Positions 9,122-19,197 are shown, numbered from the stretch's first letter. The stretch is DNA of 64,000 bases from Pseudomonas sediminis (GCF_039555755.1 NZ_CP154631.1:1240001-1304000), one strand, 5' to 3'. The notes: generated by a model not told the origin, from the letters alone. Translations and numbers: made by a program.

Positions 9122-10900
9122 TTAGAACTGCGTAGCATCCAGCAGATACAGCGACTCGCTGCCGGCTTTGACCGATGCGCTCAGCGAGTGGATACGCGGC
9201 AGCAGGCGAGCGAAGTAGAAGCGTGCGGTGCCCAGCTTGCTGGCGTAGAACTCGTCCTGTTCTTCCTTGCCCAGCGCGGCGCGGGCCATCAGCGCCCACA
9301 TGTAGGCGTAGGCGGTGTAGCCGAAGGCCTGCAGGTACTCGACCGAAGCGGCGCCGATTTCGTTGGGGTTGCTCTGCGCCCGATCCACGACCCAGGCGGT
9401 CAGCTCATCCAGGTTCTGTACGGCAGCCGCCAGCGGCTGGGTAAATTCGGCCAGCGAGGCATCAGCCGAGCCGACGAAGGCTTTGATCTCGTCGGCGAAG
9501 TGCTTGTAGTAGCTGCCACCGCTACCGACGATCTTGCGCCCGACCAGATCCAGCGACTGGATACCGTTGGTGCCTTCGTAGATCTGAGTGATGCGGCAGT
9601 CGCGCACCAGTTGCTCCTGGCCCCACTCGCGAATGAAGCCGTGGCCGCCGAAGATCTGCTGGCCATGCACGGTGGTTTCCAGCGCCATGTCGGTGAGGAA
9701 GGCTTTCGCCACCGGAGTCAGCAGCGCCACCAGCTCATCGGCACGCTTGGAGGTGGCCTTGTCCTCGCTGTACTTGGCGGTGTCGAGCTGCATGGCGACA
9801 TAGCTGGAGAAGGCACGACCACCCTCGTTCAGCGCCTTCATGGTCAGCAGCATGCGGCGTACGTCCGGGTGCACGATGATCGGGTCGGCCGCCTTGTCCT
9901 TGGCCACCGGGCCGGTCGGCGCGCGGCTCTGGATACGCTCGCGGGCGTACTCGATGGCGCTCTGGTAGCTGCGCTCACCGAGGGACAGACCCTGAATGCC
10001 GACGCCCAGGCGCTCGTAGTTCATCATGGTGAACATCGCCGCCAGGCCCTTGTTGACCTCGCCGATCAGGTAGCCGGTGGCACCGTCGAAGTTCATCACG
10101 CAGGTGGCCGAGGCCTTGATGCCCATCTTGTGCTCGATGGAGCCGCAGCCCAGGGCGTTCTTCTCGCCCAGCGAGCCGTCGGCATTGACCATGACCTTCG
10201 GCACCAGGAACAGCGAGATGCCTTTCGGGCCAGCCGGTGCGTCCGGCAGCTTGGCCAGCACCAGGTGGATGATGTTCTCGGTCAGGTCGTGCTCGCCGCC
10301 GGTAATGAAGATCTTGGTGCCACTGATCTTGTAACTGCCGTCGGCCTGAGGTTCGGCCTTGGTGCGGATGATGCCCAGGTCGGTACCGGCATGCGGCTCG
10401 GTCAGGCACATGGAGCCGGCCCAGACGCCGGCGTACATGTTCGGCAGGTACTGCTGCTTCAGCTCTTCGCTGGCGTGATTGAGGATCGACAGGCAGGCGC
10501 CCGAGGTCAGCATCGGGTACAGGCCGAAGGACAGGCTGGCCGAGTTGACCATTTCCTCGACCTGGGCGCCGATCACCTTGGGCATGCCCATGCCGCCGAA
10601 CTCCGGCGCGCCACCTACACCGACCCAGCCGCCTTCGGCGTAGGTACGGTAGGCCTCGGGGAAGCCTGCCGGAGTCTTCACATTGCCGTTGTCCCAGGAG
10701 CAACCCTCCTCGTCGCCGCTGCGGTTCAGCGGGGCGATGCTGCCGGCAGTGACCTTGCCGGCTTCTTCGAGAATGGCGTTGGCGGTGTCTTCATCCACCA
10801 CTTCGGCCAGGGCCGGCAGCTCGGCCCAGAGCTTGGAGACTTCGAATACTTCATTGAGCACGAAGCGCATGTCGCGCAGGGGGGCTTTGTAATCGGCCAT
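9122..10900 (-). CDS. Acyl-CoA dehydrogenase, long C-terminally extended type
   Basis: A 592-residue flavoprotein that oxidises acyl-CoA to trans-2-enoyl-CoA in fatty-acid beta-oxidation. The acyl-CoA dehydrogenase blocks are clear: CLTEPHAGTDLG near residue 165, the FAD-binding middle region, and IYEGTNGIQ with the catalytic glutamate at residue 442. A ~130-residue C-terminal extension marks the FadE class found beside bio genes in P. aeruginosa (PA0506-PA0508). It is a close paralogue of the gene at 12510-14315. Chain-length preference cannot be read from sequence. Confidence 0.93.
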   Translation of the reverse strand: MADYKAPLRDMRFVLNEVFEVSKLWAELPALAEVVDEDTANAILEEAGKVTAGSIAPLNRSGDEEGCSWDNGNVKTPAGFPEAYRTYAEGGWVGVGGAPEFGGMGMPKVIGAQVEEMVNSASLSFGLYPMLTSGACLSILNHASEELKQQYLPNMYAGVWAGSMCLTEPHAGTDLGIIRTKAEPQADGSYKISGTKIFITGGEHDLTENIIHLVLAKLPDAPAGPKGISLFLVPKVMVNADGSLGEKNALGCGSIEHKMGIKASATCVMNFDGATGYLIGEVNKGLAAMFTMMNYERLGVGIQGLSLGERSYQSAIEYARERIQSRAPTGPVAKDKAADPIIVHPDVRRMLLTMKALNEGGRAFSSYVAMQLDTAKYSEDKATSKRADELVALLTPVAKAFLTDMALETTVHGQQIFGGHGFIREWGQEQLVRDCRITQIYEGTNGIQSLDLVGRKIVGSGGSYYKHFADEIKAFVGSADASLAEFTQPLAAAVQNLDELTAWVVDRAQSNPNEIGAASVEYLQAFGYTAYAYMWALMARAALGKEEQDEFYASKLGTARFYFARLLPRIHSLSASVKAGSESLYLLDATQF

Positions 10901-11074
10901 GACACATCCTCGGAAACGGACTTACGTGAGAGAACCGAGTTTACTTGAACAACTCTATAGACACATAGGGTCGTGTTGTGACCAATAATCCACAAAAGGT
11001 CAGAAACTACCTAATGTAAAAACTACGCCCTTCATCCACCGCAAAGGCTTTTGCACCGTTCGTCTGTAAACGTC

Positions 11075-12394
11075 TCAATCTCGGCCCGACGTCAGCCTGA
11101 CTGCGCCCCGCCGCTGCCCGGCAATGCGAATGCAGTTGCGCCCGGCCGCCTTGGCGCTGTACAGGGCCTTGTCCGCTTCCTTGATCACTTCCTGCGGGTT
11201 GCGCTGCTCGCTCTGACGCTCGGCAACGCCCATGCTCACGGTTACCGACACTTCGCTGGCAGCCTTGCCAGCACGGCGCTGCTTGCCCTCACGATCATCA
11301 CGTGGCCGGCTTTGCTTGTCGCGCAACTGCATGCGGTATTGCTCGATGGCCAGACGCACCGCCTCCATGTACGGTACGCACTGCTCCACGCTCTTGCCGG
11401 GGAATAGCAGGGTGAACTCCTCACCACCGTAGCGATAGGCCTTGCCGCCGCCACCGACCTTGCGCAGCTGGCTGGCGACCAGGCGCAACACCTGATCCCC
11501 TACGTCATGGCCATGGGTGTCGTTGAATTTCTTGAAGTGGTCGACATCGACCATGGCAATAACGTACTCACGCCCCAGGCGCTGCAGACGCTCGTTGAGC
11601 GCACGCCGCCCCGGCAGCCCGGTGAGTTCGTCACGAAAGGCCATCTGGTAGGCCTCGTGCGCTACCGCCGCGACCAGCATGAGCATCACCATGCTGATCA
11701 TCACCTGCAGCGCATTGGCCAGGATGAACACCTGCGGCAGCATCCACAGCAAACCGCACAGCCCCATCAGTTGCGCCGCGTGCAGCGGCCTTGGCCGACG
11801 CAGGTACTGCACCAGCAGAACGATGAAGGCGACCAGGAACGCCACGTAAACCAACTGCGCCAGGCTCATCCAGGCGCCATGCAACGATGGCCAGTGAATC
11901 TTAGCCAACCAGTCGGCAATACCCTGCGGATAACGGCGCGCCAAACCAAAGGCCACCGCGCTGACTGCCAGCAAGATCAGGGCGCGGGCGAACATGTCCT
12001 GCAGCAGGTGCGAACGCTCCTCCCAGCAGCCGTAGAGGGCATAGAGCAGCGGTAGCAACAGGCAGATCAGATGGAAGACCAGAACCGCATCGTCGCGGAT
12101 CTGACCATTGTCACGAAAGTGATCGACCTGGGTATCCAGCAGGAAGTAACTGACATACAGCGCCAGCAACAGGAACACTTCACGCTGACGGCCGTAGACC
12201 AGGCAGAAGGCGCCACCAAGCAGCAGCAGTAGAGTCGGTAGCACGTTGAACAGGGAGATGAAGAACTCGCTCAGCACCGGCAAGCGCGCAGCCACCAACC
12301 CGCCGACCAGCAAGGGCAACGACGAATAGAAGTGACTGAGGCGCAAATTGGCCAGACGGATCACGCTGACATCCTGGGCGAGAGATGGAGGCAT
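11075..12394 (-). CDS. Membrane-anchored GGDEF diguanylate cyclase
   Basis: A 439-residue protein. Residues ~20-250 contain seven or so hydrophobic segments, followed by a GGDEF domain with the active-site GGEEF at 323-327 and the metal/GTP block MVDVDHFKKFNDTHGHD. It should make cyclic di-GMP. The inhibitory I-site RxxD that normally lies five residues before GGEEF is absent (the region reads GGGGKAY), so product inhibition may be lacking. A basic insertion of about 20 residues (DKQSRPRDD...) precedes the last helix. It lies alone between two acyl-CoA dehydrogenase genes; the membrane sensor ligand is unknown. Confidence 0.88.
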   Translation of the reverse strand: MPPSLAQDVSVIRLANLRLSHFYSSLPLLVGGLVAARLPVLSEFFISLFNVLPTLLLLLGGAFCLVYGRQREVFLLLALYVSYFLLDTQVDHFRDNGQIRDDAVLVFHLICLLLPLLYALYGCWEERSHLLQDMFARALILLAVSAVAFGLARRYPQGIADWLAKIHWPSLHGAWMSLAQLVYVAFLVAFIVLLVQYLRRPRPLHAAQLMGLCGLLWMLPQVFILANALQVMISMVMLMLVAAVAHEAYQMAFRDELTGLPGRRALNERLQRLGREYVIAMVDVDHFKKFNDTHGHDVGDQVLRLVASQLRKVGGGGKAYRYGGEEFTLLFPGKSVEQCVPYMEAVRLAIEQYRMQLRDKQSRPRDDREGKQRRAGKAASEVSVTVSMGVAERQSEQRNPQEVIKEADKALYSAKAAGRNCIRIAGQRRGAVRLTSGRD

Positions 12395-12454
12395 TCTGCC
12401 TGCTTCGACTCTTGAAAACAGCGACAGGATGCGACATTCCCTTCAGTGTCCGGC

Positions 12455-12491
12455 GCAAAAACGACAACGCCGCCCCAGGGGGCGGCGTTGT
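12455..12491 (-). terminator. Terminator after the second acyl-CoA dehydrogenase
   Basis: A 13-bp stem (12464-12476 with 12479-12491) rich in GC, followed on the minus strand by CGTTTTTG. It ends the 12510-14315 transcript before the GGDEF gene. Confidence 0.85.
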
Positions 12492-12509
12492 GGTTCAACC
12501 GATCAGGTC

Positions 12510-14315
12510 TTAGAAGCCGAGCGCAAAGTGCTCTTCATCCATTTCCATCAGGTTGCTGGCGCCCGACAGCATGGCTTCGACATGCGTGCGGGTACGCGGC
12601 AGGATGCGCGCGAAGTAGAAGCGAGCGGTCTGCAGCTTGGCCTTGTAGAAAGCCTCGTCGCCAGTACCGGCAGCCAGCTTCTCGGCAGCCAGGCGCGCCA
12701 TGTCGGCCCAGAAGTAGGCCAGGCAGGCGTAGCCGGAGTACATCAGGTAGTCCACGGAGGCGGCACCGACTTCTTCGCGATCTTTCATCGCAGCCATGCC
12801 GACTTTCATGGTGATGTCGCCCCACTCCTTGTTCAGCTTGGCCAGCGGCTCGACGAATTCCTTGACGGAATCGTTGCCTTCGTTGACCTGGCAGAACTTG
12901 TGGACGATCTTGGTGAAGTTCTTCAGGGCACCGCCCTGAGTCATCAACACCTTGCGGCCCAGCAGGTCGAGCGCCTGAACGCCGGTGGTGCCTTCGTACA
13001 TCATCGAGATGCGGCAGTCACGCAGGTTCTGCTCCATGCCCCACTCGCTGATGAAGCCGTGGCCACCATAGATCTGCATGCCGTGAGAAGCGGACTCGAA
13101 GCCCACTTCGGTCATGAAGGCCTTGGCGATCGGGGTCAGGAAAGCCAGCAGTTCGTCGGCAGCTTTCTTCTCTTCTTCGTCCTGGCTGTGCTGAACGATG
13201 TCCACCTGCTTGGCGGTGAAGTAGACCATGGCGCGGTTGCCTTCGGCGAACGCCTTCATGGTCAGCAGCATGCGGCGTACATCCGGGTGCACGATGATCG
13301 GGTCAGCGGCTTTTTCCGGCGCTTTCGGGCCAGTCAGCGAACGCATCTGCAGACGCTCGCGAGCGTACTTGATGCCACCCTGGAAGCCGACTTCGGCGTG
13401 GGCCAGACCTTGCAGTGCGGTACCCAGGCGAGCGGTGTTCATGAAGGTGAACATGCAGTTCAGGCCCTTGTTGGCCGGGCCAATCAGGTAGCCAGTGGCG
13501 CCGTCGAAGTTCATCACGCAGGTGGCGTTACCGTGGATGCCCATCTTGTGCTCGATGGAGCCACAGGAAACGGCGTTGCGCTCGCCTACGCCGCCTTCGG
13601 CGTTCGGCAGGAACTTCGGCACGATGAACAGCGAGATACCCTTGGTACCGGCTGGCGCATCGGGCAGACGGGCCAGAACGATATGGACGATGTTCTCGGC
13701 CATGTCGTGCTCACCCGCGGAGATGAAGATCTTGGTACCGGAGACTTTGTAGCTGCCGTCAGCCTGCGGTTCGGCCTTGGTGCGCAGCATGCCCAGGTCG
13801 GTACCGCAATGCGGCTCGGTCAGGCACATGGTGCCGGTCCACTCGCCGGAAACCAGTTTGGTCAGGTAGGTGTGCTTCTGCTCGTCGGTGCCGTGAGCGC
13901 TCAGGGTGTTCATCGCGCCGTGGGAGAGGCCCGGGTACATGCCCCAGGACCAGTTGGCCGAACCGACCATCTCGCTGACAGCCAGACCGAGCGACTCAGG
14001 CAGACCTTGGCCGCCATGCTCGACGTCATGGGCCAGGCTCGGCCAGCCGCCTTCAACGAACTGCTGATAGGCCTCTTTGAAGCCAGTCGGGGTTTTCACA
14101 CCGGATTCGCTCCAGGTGCAGCCCTCGATGTCACCCACACGGTTCAGCGGAGCCAGAACCTGCTCGCAGAACTTGGCGCCTTCTTCGAGGATGGCGTCGA
14201 CCATGTCTGGAGTGGCGTCCTGGCAGCCAGGCAGGCTCTGGTAGTGCGCTTCATAACCCAGCAGTTCGTCGCGAACGAAACGAATGTCACGCAAGGGGGC
14301 CTTGTAGTCAGGCAT
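12510..14315 (-). CDS. Acyl-CoA dehydrogenase, FadE type
   Basis: A 601-residue acyl-CoA dehydrogenase with the same architecture as its neighbour at 9122-10900: [20 protein letters not shown], the central beta domain, and [19 protein letters not shown] carrying the catalytic glutamate, then the long C-terminal helical extension. The start is the ATG at 14315 ([14 protein letters not shown]), where homology begins, with AGAGG upstream. It acts in fatty-acid beta-oxidation. The two paralogues probably differ in chain length, as reported for the P. aeruginosa pair; that is inference here. Confidence 0.94.
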   Translation of the reverse strand: MPDYKAPLRDIRFVRDELLGYEAHYQSLPGCQDATPDMVDAILEEGAKFCEQVLAPLNRVGDIEGCTWSESGVKTPTGFKEAYQQFVEGGWPSLAHDVEHGGQGLPESLGLAVSEMVGSANWSWGMYPGLSHGAMNTLSAHGTDEQKHTYLTKLVSGEWTGTMCLTEPHCGTDLGMLRTKAEPQADGSYKVSGTKIFISAGEHDMAENIVHIVLARLPDAPAGTKGISLFIVPKFLPNAEGGVGERNAVSCGSIEHKMGIHGNATCVMNFDGATGYLIGPANKGLNCMFTFMNTARLGTALQGLAHAEVGFQGGIKYARERLQMRSLTGPKAPEKAADPIIVHPDVRRMLLTMKAFAEGNRAMVYFTAKQVDIVQHSQDEEEKKAADELLAFLTPIAKAFMTEVGFESASHGMQIYGGHGFISEWGMEQNLRDCRISMMYEGTTGVQALDLLGRKVLMTQGGALKNFTKIVHKFCQVNEGNDSVKEFVEPLAKLNKEWGDITMKVGMAAMKDREEVGAASVDYLMYSGYACLAYFWADMARLAAEKLAAGTGDEAFYKAKLQTARFYFARILPRTRTHVEAMLSGASNLMEMDEEHFALGF

Positions 14316-14484
14316 AACGGTAAACCTCTGCGGTGGATTCCTAGTAGTTGGGGTGACCGTCTTGGCGGTCGCTCTCGGGATCACTCCCGGCTGCCTGGCC
14401 ACGAGGCTGCGGCCGAAGCAATCAAACAGGCGTTTGAAACATACGTTTACGCCAACCCCTTGTCAAGCGCTGCCAATCGGCCGA

Positions 14485-15222
14485 CTACGCGACCAGATCA
14501 ATGCGGGGCTCCGGCGCAGGCAATTCACCCAGACGCCGATACAGATCAAGATTAGGCGCTGGCGGCGAAGCCTGCTGTGACTGCTCGGCGGGCTGTTCAT
14601 CGGCGGAGCCAGCGTCGTCACGGGCCTTGCGCTCTTCGACGGTATTGCTGGCCTCGTCACGCCGCAACTCGGCCAGTTCGACGCGCGCCTGCGCCGCTTG
14701 CGCCTGGGCCAGAGCGGCTACGCGCAAGTCTTGCGGGGAGGGTTCGATGGGGGCGAGCGCTGCGCGCAGAACGATTTCCATCTTGCGCAGCGTCGCTTCG
14801 GGGTCATTGGGGACGGGGGCGGTATCAATGCTGACTTCACCGGAAACGGCGTAACGCTGCCCATCAGGGCCGCGCTTGAAACTGTAGGTCGGTGCTCCCG
14901 CGTATTGCCCGCCAACGGCAGCATGCGCCTGCTCGTGAGTACGGACCTCACGGTCACGCTGCACGAGGTCGTCGATTTCCAGCTGTTGCTGGCGCTGCTC
15001 CTGAGGGCTTGGCTCGGGCTTGTCTACGCGATTCGATGCGTTGCCTTCGCGATCCGCCTCCTCTCGGCCGGAGGCAGCGGAGTCGGCTTGCTGCTCCTGC
15101 GGCGCCGCAACAGGTGCCTGATCGGCACGGGCAATATCAGGGGAAACGTCGGACGACAGAGGCCTTGCCGAACTGACGGACGGCGCGGGAGTGAACGGTG
15201 GCAGGCTGCTGCCAATCTGCAT
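14485..15222 (-). CDS. Putative metalloprotease, SprA-related (CJM1_0395-like) family
   Basis: A 245-residue protein. The first ~90 residues are low-complexity and rich in Ala, Pro, Ser, Gln and Glu. The conserved core reads LVQRDREVRTHEQAHAAVGG followed by YSFKRGPDGQRYAVSGEVSIDT; HEQAH fits the HExxH zinc-protease motif. The C-terminal part is Ala/Gln-rich and probably helical, then disordered. The family is annotated as a putative metalloprotease mainly from this motif; I know of no demonstrated substrate. There is no signal peptide or membrane segment. It lies upstream of, and in line with, the acyl-CoA dehydrogenase gene. Confidence 0.75.
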   Translation of the reverse strand: MQIGSSLPPFTPAPSVSSARPLSSDVSPDIARADQAPVAAPQEQQADSAASGREEADREGNASNRVDKPEPSPQEQRQQQLEIDDLVQRDREVRTHEQAHAAVGGQYAGAPTYSFKRGPDGQRYAVSGEVSIDTAPVPNDPEATLRKMEIVLRAALAPIEPSPQDLRVAALAQAQAAQARVELAELRRDEASNTVEERKARDDAGSADEQPAEQSQQASPPAPNLDLYRRLGELPAPEPRIDLVA

Positions 15223-15276
15223 GAGCGTCCTCCTGCCCCGCTGCTGGCCGCATCCGCGCGGCCGGGGTGAGACGAC

Positions 15277-15576
15277 TTAAGCGCGGGTATCGATCAGGGT
15301 GCCCAGCACCTCGTCGGCGGTGTCGACGACACGTGCATTGGCGCGCACTTCGTTTTCACCGACACGCAGCGCCACGAGGCTTTCGGTCAGGTCAGGGCGG
15401 TTACGCTCGGATACCTGCGAACTCGGATTGACCTGATTCTGCGGTGGGGTCTGAGTAGTCTGCTGCGACGGGTTGATGGTGCTGCTGGCGATATCACCGG
15501 CGGCCTGCTCGACACGGCGTTGCCCGGCCTGAATACCGTTCAAACCCGAATTGAATGCGTTGGCGGAGATTTCCAT
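15277..15576 (-). CDS. Small flagellar-rod-like protein of unknown function
   Basis: A 99-residue protein. Its N terminus (ISANAFNSGLNGIQAGQRRVEQAAGDIASS) resembles the conserved N-terminal motif of flagellar rod/hook proteins, which pack as a coiled coil. Its C terminus (LVALRVGENEVRANARVVDTADEVLGTLIDTRA) resembles their C-terminal helix. The middle is a Gln/Pro/Asn-rich linker. It is much shorter than any FlgB, FlgC or FlgE and lies far from flagellar genes, beside bioD as in P. aeruginosa (PA0505 position). The start has AGGGGG upstream. Export or assembly role is speculation. Confidence 0.7.
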   Translation of the reverse strand: MEISANAFNSGLNGIQAGQRRVEQAAGDIASSTINPSQQTTQTPPQNQVNPSSQVSERNRPDLTESLVALRVGENEVRANARVVDTADEVLGTLIDTRA

Positions 15577-15675
15577 CGGCAGCCCCCTGAGGGATGTAGA
15601 ACCTGATAACGGGCATTGAAGCAGAAATCGGCTAAAAAACGTACAGGCAAAAGGCTATGGTCAGTTTGCTGTTTA

Positions 15676-16362
15676 TTACCAGTCAGCCAACAACTCCAGT
15701 TTGAGGTGTTCCGCCACAGCTGCGGCCGTCACATTGCCCAAGTGTGGCACACGCCCCAGGCAAGGCGCTGGTAGGCGCTCGGTGAGGGTGGCGAGGTTTT
15801 CCTCCAGACGTGAGGTCTTCGGCTCGACGATATTGGCCACCCAGCCGGCCAGTTTCAGCCCATCACGCTCGATCACCTCTGCGCTCAGCAGCGCGTGGTT
15901 GATACAACCCAGGCGTACACCTACCACCAGAATCACCGGGATGCCCAATGCCACGGCCAGGTCCGACAGGTTTTCCTCACCGGCCAGCGGTACGCGCCAG
16001 CCGCCTGCGCCCTCCACCAGCGAGAAATCCGCGCCCTTGCTCAGGATCGCCTGCACCGGCGGCAGCAGGCTGGCGACATCCAGTTTGATACCCACTTCGC
16101 GAGCGGCCAGGTGCGGGGCAATGGCCGGCTCGAAGGCCAGCGGGTTGACCTCTTCATAGTGCAGCGGCAATGAACACTGGGCGAGCAAGGCCAGCGCGTC
16201 GTCGTTGCGCAGCCCATCGGCGGTTCGCACGCAACCGGAAGCGACCGGCTTGGCCGCTGCGGTGCTCAGGCCCTGCTGACGCGCCGCATGGAGCAGGCCA
16301 GCGGCGATAGTCGTCTTGCCGATTTCGGTATCCGTGCCGGTGACGAAGTAGGCTTGGGTCAT
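15676..16362 (-). CDS. bioD: Dethiobiotin synthetase
   Basis: A 228-residue ATP-dependent carboxylase that closes the ureido ring on 7,8-diaminopelargonate. The N-terminal P-loop GTDTEIGKT and the VEGAGGWRVPL motif identify BioD. It is last in the bioB-F-H-C-D run, separated from bioC by 58 bp that contain a REP palindrome. bioA is not in the window. Confidence 0.96.
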   Translation of the reverse strand: MTQAYFVTGTDTEIGKTTIAAGLLHAARQQGLSTAAAKPVASGCVRTADGLRNDDALALLAQCSLPLHYEEVNPLAFEPAIAPHLAAREVGIKLDVASLLPPVQAILSKGADFSLVEGAGGWRVPLAGEENLSDLAVALGIPVILVVGVRLGCINHALLSAEVIERDGLKLAGWVANIVEPKTSRLEENLATLTERLPAPCLGRVPHLGNVTAAAVAEHLKLELLADW

Positions 16363-16371
16363 CTGATCCTC

Positions 16372-16395
16372 GTGGGAGCGAGCTCTGCTCGCGAA
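16372..16395. repeat. 24-bp REP-type repeat between bioC and bioD
   Basis: The 24 bases, which start GTGGGAGCGAGC, recur exactly as the reverse complement at 19198-19221 between bioF and bioB. The element is self-complementary in part (GCGAGC/GCTCGC) and can fold in the bio mRNA. Confidence 0.85.
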
Positions 16396-16420
16396 GCGGG
16401 TTGGCGAGCGAGGTTCGTGC

Positions 16421-17266
16421 CTAGGAAGGCTTCTGCAGCACGCCGTACACCACCTGATAGGTGGCCGGCAGGCCCTGCGGCTGGCGGAAGTGCTCGTAAG
16501 CCTCGATCAGTGCACGAATGCGCGAGCGCCCCGTCAGCCCACCCGGACGCCCCGGGTTGAGATTGTGCGCACCGAGGTCCTTGAGCGAGGTGGTCAGGCT
16601 GCGCAGATCGGGAAAGTGCAGGACCTCCGCCTCACGTTGCAGCGCCAGCACCTGCAGGCCACTGACCTTGCACATGTGCTGATAGGCCTCGAAATGGCGG
16701 AAGCGATTTACGTGGACCAGGCCGTCGACCGCCAGCCAGCTATCACGCAGCTCCTGCAATGTACCGACACACAGGCTGGAGAACGCCAGCACGCCACCGG
16801 GACGCAACACCCGCTGCGCTTCGCTCAGAACGCGCGTGAAATCGGCACACCATTGCAGCGCCAGACTGGAGAACAGCAGATCGACGCTGGCGCTTTGCAG
16901 CGGTAGCGCTTCGGCATCGCCGGCAATGAAATGCGCAGCACCGCCCTGAGGCCTGGCGTGGCGCAACATGCCCTCGGCGATATCCACCGCCAGGCCCTCG
17001 CTCGGTGCATAACGTTCGGCCAGGGCGCGGGTGAAATGGCCTGTGCCGCTGCCCAGGTCCAGCCACAGTCGCGGCTGTAGCGAAGCAGGCAAATGCGCCA
17101 GCAGTTGGTTGCCGACACTGCGTTGCAGCTCGGCCACCGAGTCGTAACTGGCTGCCGCACGGGAAAACGACGCGGCAACCTGACGTTTGTCCGGCAACGC
17201 CACATCTCCGTAGGGTGCGCCGTGCGCACCAGAGAACTCATGAGGCGCCACACGCAGCTCAGACAT
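16421..17266 (-). CDS. bioC: Malonyl-[ACP] O-methyltransferase
   Basis: A 281-residue SAM-dependent methyltransferase that caps malonyl-ACP so the fatty-acid enzymes can build the pimeloyl chain. Motif [19 protein letters not shown], the [12 protein letters not shown] block and [16 protein letters not shown] are BioC-specific. The start is the ATG at 17266, overlapping the bioH stop by 8 bp, as bioH overlaps bioF. The ~20 residues before [10 protein letters not shown] are unusual: part is encoded by a copy of an intergenic repeat (17210-17232). A later start cannot be excluded, but none has a good ribosome site. Confidence 0.93.
   Translation of the reverse strand: MSELRVAPHEFSGAHGAPYGDVALPDKRQVAASFSRAAASYDSVAELQRSVGNQLLAHLPASLQPRLWLDLGSGTGHFTRALAERYAPSEGLAVDIAEGMLRHARPQGGAAHFIAGDAEALPLQSASVDLLFSSLALQWCADFTRVLSEAQRVLRPGGVLAFSSLCVGTLQELRDSWLAVDGLVHVNRFRHFEAYQHMCKVSGLQVLALQREAEVLHFPDLRSLTTSLKDLGAHNLNPGRPGGLTGRSRIRALIEAYEHFRQPQGLPATYQVVYGVLQKPS
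17210..17232. repeat. Intergenic-type repeat embedded in the bioC coding region
   Basis: This 23-base element (it begins GTAGGGTGCGCCGTGCGCACC) matches 34905-34927 at 21 of 23 bases. Here it lies in frame within the bioC N terminus and encodes roughly SGAHGAPY; at the other site it is intergenic. Confidence 0.7.
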
Positions 17267-17981
17267 CGCTGGCCTCACGGATGAAATCGAGCATCAAGAC
17301 CGCCAGGGCATCTGCCTGCTCGCGCACGAAGGCATGGCCGCATTCTTCCAGCACGTCCACCTCACCCGCTGGCAACAGCGCCAGCAGTGCGTCGCTTGCC
17401 GCTGCTGGCACCAGCGCATCCTGCTCGGCCAGCAGATGCAATTGCGGCCCGCTGTACGCCGCCAGCGCACCGCGATTGTCCAGGCTCGCCAGTAGGCGCA
17501 GCCCGGCCAGCAGAGCGGACTCGTCGCTGGTCGACAGATAGCTTTGCAGCTGCCGTGACAGGCCGCGCGCGTCCGCGCCACCCTGGGCACAGAGTATGGC
17601 AAAACGTTTGAGCGTAGCGCCGGCGTTATCCTGGCAGCTCTCATAGAAGGCTGCGTAGGTCTGTGCCGGCATGGCCGTCGGCCAGGTATCGCTGGCGACG
17701 AAACAGGCATTGCTGGCCAAGGTGATCAAGCCACGGCAGCGCTTGCCACGACGCGCAGCCAGGGCGGCGGCGAGCATGCCGCCAAGTGACCAGCCGACCA
17801 GCCAGCAATCATGCGGCAGACGCGTATCCAGCTCGTCGAGCCAATCGGCAGCGGCCGCACTGCTCAGTCGCGGCAGGGCTGGCACCTGCACCTGCATATC
17901 GCCACCCAAGGCCTTGGCCAGCGGTTGCAGCAAGGCGCCGTCCAGGCCCCAGCCCGGCAACAGAATCAGCGTCTCACGCAT
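17259..17981 (-). CDS. bioH: Pimeloyl-[ACP] methyl ester esterase
   Basis: A 240-residue alpha/beta hydrolase that removes the methyl cap from pimeloyl-ACP methyl ester. The nucleophile elbow is [13 protein letters not shown] and the catalytic histidine lies in LEECGHAFV near the C terminus. The start is the ATG at 17981 ([15 protein letters not shown]), overlapping bioF by 8 bp; an open frame extends upstream within bioF but has no homology. Both overlaps imply translational coupling of bioF, bioH and bioC. Confidence 0.94.
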   Translation of the reverse strand: MRETLILLPGWGLDGALLQPLAKALGGDMQVQVPALPRLSSAAAADWLDELDTRLPHDCWLVGWSLGGMLAAALAARRGKRCRGLITLASNACFVASDTWPTAMPAQTYAAFYESCQDNAGATLKRFAILCAQGGADARGLSRQLQSYLSTSDESALLAGLRLLASLDNRGALAAYSGPQLHLLAEQDALVPAAASDALLALLPAGEVDVLEECGHAFVREQADALAVLMLDFIREASDV

Positions 17982-19143
17982 CGGTCTGCACCTGCGGCCA
18001 GCACTCGGCCAGCGCCTCGAGTAGCAGTTCGAGCTGCGCATCGCTGTGCGCAGCGGACAGGGTCACGCGCAAACGGGCGCTGCCAGCCGGTACGGTCGGT
18101 GGGCGAATGGCGCCGACCAGCAGGCCGCGATCCTTGAGCAGCGCAGACAGCTTGAGCGCACGCGCACTGTCGCCGACCAGAATCGGCTGAATCGGGGTGG
18201 GACTGTCCATCAGGCTCAGGCCGATCTCGGCGGCGCCCTGACGGAAGCGGGCGATCAACCGCTGCAAGTGTTCGCGGCGCCAGCTTTCGCTGCGCAGCAG
18301 CTCCAGGCTCGTCAACGTGGCGCAGGCCACCGCCGGCGGTTGGCTGGTGGTGTAGATGTAGGGCCGGGCGAACTGGATCAGCGTCTCGATCAGCTCCTCG
18401 CTGCCGGCGACGAAGGCGCCGGCGGTACCAAAGGCCTTGCCCAGTGTGCCGACCAGCACCTGCACGTCATCCTGGCCCAGGCCAAAGTGCTCGACGATGC
18501 CACCACCGGTGGCGCCCAGCGGGCCGAAACCATGGGCATCATCGACCATCACCCAGGCCTTCGCGGCACGCGCCTCGGCGCACAGGGCCGGTAGATCGGC
18601 CAGGTCGCCGTCCATGCTGAACACACCATCGGTGACCACCAGGCAGTTGCCAGTGACCTTGCGTAGGCGGTTGGCCAGGCTCACTGCATCGTTGTGCAGG
18701 TAGCGGGAAAAACGCGCGCCGCAGAGCAGGCCGGCATCGAGTAGCGAGGCGTGGTTGAGACGATCCTGCAGTACGCTGTCGCCCTGCCCGAGCAAGGCGG
18801 TGACGACCGCCAGGTTGGCCATGTAACCGGTGGAGAACAAAAGTGCACGCGGCCTGCCGGTGAACGCGGCCAGGGCCTCCTCCAGCTCGTGATGCGGGGT
18901 GCTGTGGCCGATCACCAGATGCGATGCGCCGCCGCCGACGCCCCATTTTTCCGCGCCCTGCTGCAGGGCGCGGATCACTTCGGGGTGGTTGGCCAGGCCT
19001 AGATAGTCATTGGAACAGAAGGCCAGCAGCTCCTGACCATCGGCCCGCACCTGCGGGCCCTGCGGGGTCTGCAGCAGCGGACGCTGGCGGAACAGATCGG
19101 CGGCCTGGCGCTCGGCCAGTCGCGTAGCAAGATCGAAGCTCAT
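17974..19143 (-). CDS. bioF: 8-amino-7-oxononanoate synthase
   Basis: A 389-residue PLP enzyme that condenses pimeloyl thioester with L-alanine. The PLP lysine is at residue 236 in [14 protein letters not shown], and [13 protein letters not shown] near the N terminus is the family signature. The usual GHSRxHxxLE substrate-loop motif reads [10 protein letters not shown], a modest variation. It follows bioB after 88 bp holding a REP palindrome. Confidence 0.97.
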   Translation of the reverse strand: MSFDLATRLAERQAADLFRQRPLLQTPQGPQVRADGQELLAFCSNDYLGLANHPEVIRALQQGAEKWGVGGGASHLVIGHSTPHHELEEALAAFTGRPRALLFSTGYMANLAVVTALLGQGDSVLQDRLNHASLLDAGLLCGARFSRYLHNDAVSLANRLRKVTGNCLVVTDGVFSMDGDLADLPALCAEARAAKAWVMVDDAHGFGPLGATGGGIVEHFGLGQDDVQVLVGTLGKAFGTAGAFVAGSEELIETLIQFARPYIYTTSQPPAVACATLTSLELLRSESWRREHLQRLIARFRQGAAEIGLSLMDSPTPIQPILVGDSARALKLSALLKDRGLLVGAIRPPTVPAGSARLRVTLSAAHSDAQLELLLEALAECWPQVQTDA

Positions 19144-19197
19144 GCACGTTTTCCGTAGAAGCGAGCGTGGCGAGCGAAAAACCAGGACAGGAGGTCA

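Noticed and set aside
12348..14555. 735-codon plus-strand open frame opposite the second acyl-CoA dehydrogenase
   Set aside because: Antisense shadow; it crosses the dehydrogenase terminator and has no domain.
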